A stretch of DNA of 16,548 nt from JBFWQM01 sp050249455. GTDB lineage: Bacteria > Pseudomonadota > Alphaproteobacteria > MPNO01 > VGEU01. The stretch spans positions 1-16,548 of the forward strand of contig JBFWQM010000108.1 in the NCBI GenBank assembly GCA_050249455.1, written 5' to 3'. Below are positions 15,377 through 16,548 of the stretch, piece by piece (the first letter of the stretch is position 1; the number at the start of each line of letters is the position of its first letter). The notes under the pieces are model-generated. The model was not told where the DNA came from. It worked only from the letters and a program-made list of their open reading frames with translations, and ran no database searches. The translations under genes were made by a program, and so were the position numbers.

Positions 15377-16159
15377 ATGGCGGCCTCGGCATTCTCATGC
15401 GTGCTTGCGCGCGATTCGGCCTTCGACCGGCCCGGCTTCCGCCCGCAGTTCGCCTACCGCGACCTCGGCGTCGCCGCGGCGACCGGTGGCGCGGTCGACG
15501 CCTACATCATGCGGGCGGTGCAGCCGTGCACGGCGCCGTTCGGCCTGCACCGCCACGACCTCGGCTTCGAGCTCCTGTTCCTGCTCAAGGGCCGGCTCGA
15601 CCTCTATTTCGAAGGCGCCGGACGGTTCGCGACCACCGCGGGCACGGCGATCTACCAGCCGCCGATGATCGCCCACGACGTGGAAGGCTGGTCGAACGAC
15701 CTCGAGCTCCTGGAGATCATCGCGCCGGCGGACTTCCGCACCGATGCGCTGAAGCCGGACGAGGCGCCGCGCACCGGGATCGACGGCATCCCGCGGCTGT
15801 CGATCGTCGGCACCGGCCAGAGCGTCTACACGCGCGACGGGCTGCGGCCGCAGTTCGCCTACCGCGACCTCGGCGTGCGGGCCGCCACCGGCGGCGCCTG
15901 GCAGGCGCACCTCCTGCGCGCGACGGGTGCCGGCACGGCACCCATCGGCATGCACCGCCACGCGCTCGACTTCCAGATGGTCTACGTGATGAGCGGCTGG
16001 GTGCGCTTTTTCTACGAGGGCCACGGCGAGATGACCCTGGGCCCGGGCGACTGCGTCAACCAGCCGCCCGGCATCGCCCACGACGTGCTCGCGTGGTCGG
16101 CCGACCTGGAGCTGTTCGAGCTGACGGCCCCGGCGGAATTCGCGACGGCGGCGGCGTAA
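15377..16159 (+). CDS. Bicupin protein, internally duplicated
   Basis: This 260-residue protein is made of two cupin domains repeating at exactly 135 residues with no gaps; about 53 of 100 aligned positions (21-120 against 156-255) are identical. Domain 1 fits the cupin metal motif well: His58, His60, Glu65 and His100 (GLHRHDLGFELLFLLKG, QPPMIAHDV). Domain 2 keeps His193, His195 and His235 but has Gln200 in place of the Glu ligand, so its metal site may be altered. No known enzyme family was recognised, and a small-molecule dioxygenase, isomerase or sensor role is possible. The start at ATG 15377 is chosen for its GGGAGGGAG site 5-6 bases upstream; an in-frame GTG at 15353 would add eight unlikely residues. 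A 29-base exact repeat in the two copies implies a recent duplication or gene conversion. Confidence 0.88.
   Translation: MAASAFSCVLARDSAFDRPGFRPQFAYRDLGVAAATGGAVDAYIMRAVQPCTAPFGLHRHDLGFELLFLLKGRLDLYFEGAGRFATTAGTAIYQPPMIAHDVEGWSNDLELLEIIAPADFRTDALKPDEAPRTGIDGIPRLSIVGTGQSVYTRDGLRPQFAYRDLGVRAATGGAWQAHLLRATGAGTAPIGMHRHALDFQMVYVMSGWVRFFYEGHGEMTLGPGDCVNQPPGIAHDVLAWSADLELFELTAPAEFATAAA
15443..15471 (+). repeat. 29-base exact direct repeat, copy 1 (within cupin domain 1)
   Basis: These 29 bases encode PQFAYRDLGV and recur exactly at 15848-15876, 405 bases (135 codons) away in the same frame. Confidence 0.9.
15848..15876 (+). repeat. 29-base exact direct repeat, copy 2 (within cupin domain 2)
   Basis: This is identical to 15443-15471. 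With no synonymous differences in this block while the rest of the domains differ, it is the most conserved part of the internal duplication. Confidence 0.9.
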
Positions 16160-16220
16160 GACACCACCATTGCGGCAACGCTCTGTCAGTTGTCGGCTGA
16201 CCAACATCAAGGGCCGGAGA

Positions 16221-16345
16221 CACCCACTTCACCTCCCCATCGCTGACGCGACGGGTCCCCTCCCTCTCCCCCCAATGTGGGCGGAGAGGGCCTTCGTCTT
16301 ACCCTCTCCGCCCATTTGGGGGGAGGGGTGCGAGCGAAGCGAGCG
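16221..16345. repeat. REP-like palindromic intergenic element
   Basis: Two tandem self-complementary units lie between convergent genes: 16262-16290 begins CCCTCTCC and ends GGAGAGGG, and 16302-16327 begins CCCTCTCCGCCCA and ends GGGGGGAGGGG. The units are also largely complementary to each other around the loop 16291-16301. Outside them, CCCACTTCACC near 16223-16233 is roughly complementary to GGGTGAGGTGGG at 16345-16356. GCGAGC-GAA-GCGAGC at 16330-16344 is a motif common in alphaproteobacterial intergenic repeats. It could act as a bidirectional terminator or mRNA-stabilising element. Confidence 0.65.
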
Positions 16346-16399
16346 GGTGAGGTGGGCAGCCGCCGGCCGATCCACCACTCGAGCCCCCCTCTTTTTGCC

Positions 16400-16548
16400 T
16401 CACTCCTTCGGCGGCCACTGACCGGTTTCGGTGAAGTACTTGATCGCGCCGGGATGGGTCGGCATCGGCGAGGCGACCGACATGTTGGCGACGTCGAAGT
16501 CGGCCATGAACGGCGCCGCCTTGGTGAGGTCGTCCTTGCCGGTGGCGA
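16400..16548 (-). CDS. TAXI-family TRAP transporter solute receptor, C-terminal end (truncated by window edge)
   Basis: The reverse strand is open from the window edge to a TGA at 16402-16400, giving 48 residues plus a partial codon. The sequence ends with VASPMPTHPGAIKYFTETGQWPPKE. The HPGA-x-KYF-x-E-x-G-x-WP tail is the hallmark C-terminus of TAXI-type TRAP transporter periplasmic receptors, which feed substrates such as C4-dicarboxylates or amino acids to a fused or separate DctQM membrane component. The signal peptide and most of the binding domain are outside the window. The gene converges on the cupin gene across the REP-like element. The substrate is unknown. Confidence 0.85.
   Translation of the reverse strand, partial: ATGKDDLTKAAPFMADFDVANMSVASPMPTHPGAIKYFTETGQWPPKE

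Noticed and set aside
16330..16344. GCGAGC-GAA-GCGAGC as the start of a CRISPR or tandem-repeat array
   Set aside because: There are only two short units with no spacer series. It is part of a REP-like intergenic element.

Overview
The window is about 16.5 kb of uniformly very GC-rich DNA. Strong third-position G/C bias lets long open frames appear on both strands, so genes were chosen by protein family, start context and packing. TRAP/TAXI and DMT transporters, an LLM flavin monooxygenase, a MmgE/PrpD protein and the REP-like palindromes all suit an alphaproteobacterium, probably a free-living soil, freshwater or marine type. That placement is inference: there is no rRNA or tRNA here. There is no sign of a phage, transposon, CRISPR array or AT-rich island. 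One run of 100 N (2705-2804) breaks a permease gene.

Layout. (1) 1-435, plus strand: the C-terminal part of a YfcG/Nu-class glutathione S-transferase. (2) 443-5759, minus strand: a five-gene phosphonate operon, read from right to left: periplasmic binding protein, ATPase, fused permease (gapped), FAD-dependent amine oxidase of the phosphonate-associated type, and phosphonoacetaldehyde hydrolase PhnX. It encodes import of 2-aminoethylphosphonate (AEP) or an N-methyl or other derivative, oxidative deamination to phosphonoacetaldehyde, and C-P cleavage to acetaldehyde and phosphate. The transaminase PhnW is absent from the operon; the FAD enzyme is placed to replace it. (3) 5963-8592, plus strand: a luciferase-like flavin monooxygenase and a MmgE/PrpD-family protein, divergent from the phosphonate operon and separated from each other by a strong palindrome. 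(4) 8602-12965, minus strand: DUF1428 (TTG start), YciI/DGPF, DUF899 and VOC proteins, then a 729-residue reductive dehalogenase homologue. The dehalogenase has both 4Fe-4S motifs and Tyr, Lys and Arg at exactly the positions I recall as catalytic in the soluble enzyme NpRdhA. (5) 13157-16159: a DMT (EamA) transporter (+), an MFS transporter (-), and an internally duplicated two-domain cupin (+). (6) 16160-16548: a REP-like palindromic intergenic element, then the C-terminal end of a TAXI-type TRAP transporter receptor (-).

Reading. The phosphonate operon is a coherent, interpretable pathway with an oxidase in place of the usual transaminase. The most striking single gene is the soluble, corrinoid-type reductive dehalogenase homologue, which looks catalytically intact and lies downstream of a cassette of small stress- or detoxification-type proteins. 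The LLM/MmgE pair and the cupin remain without assigned substrates.
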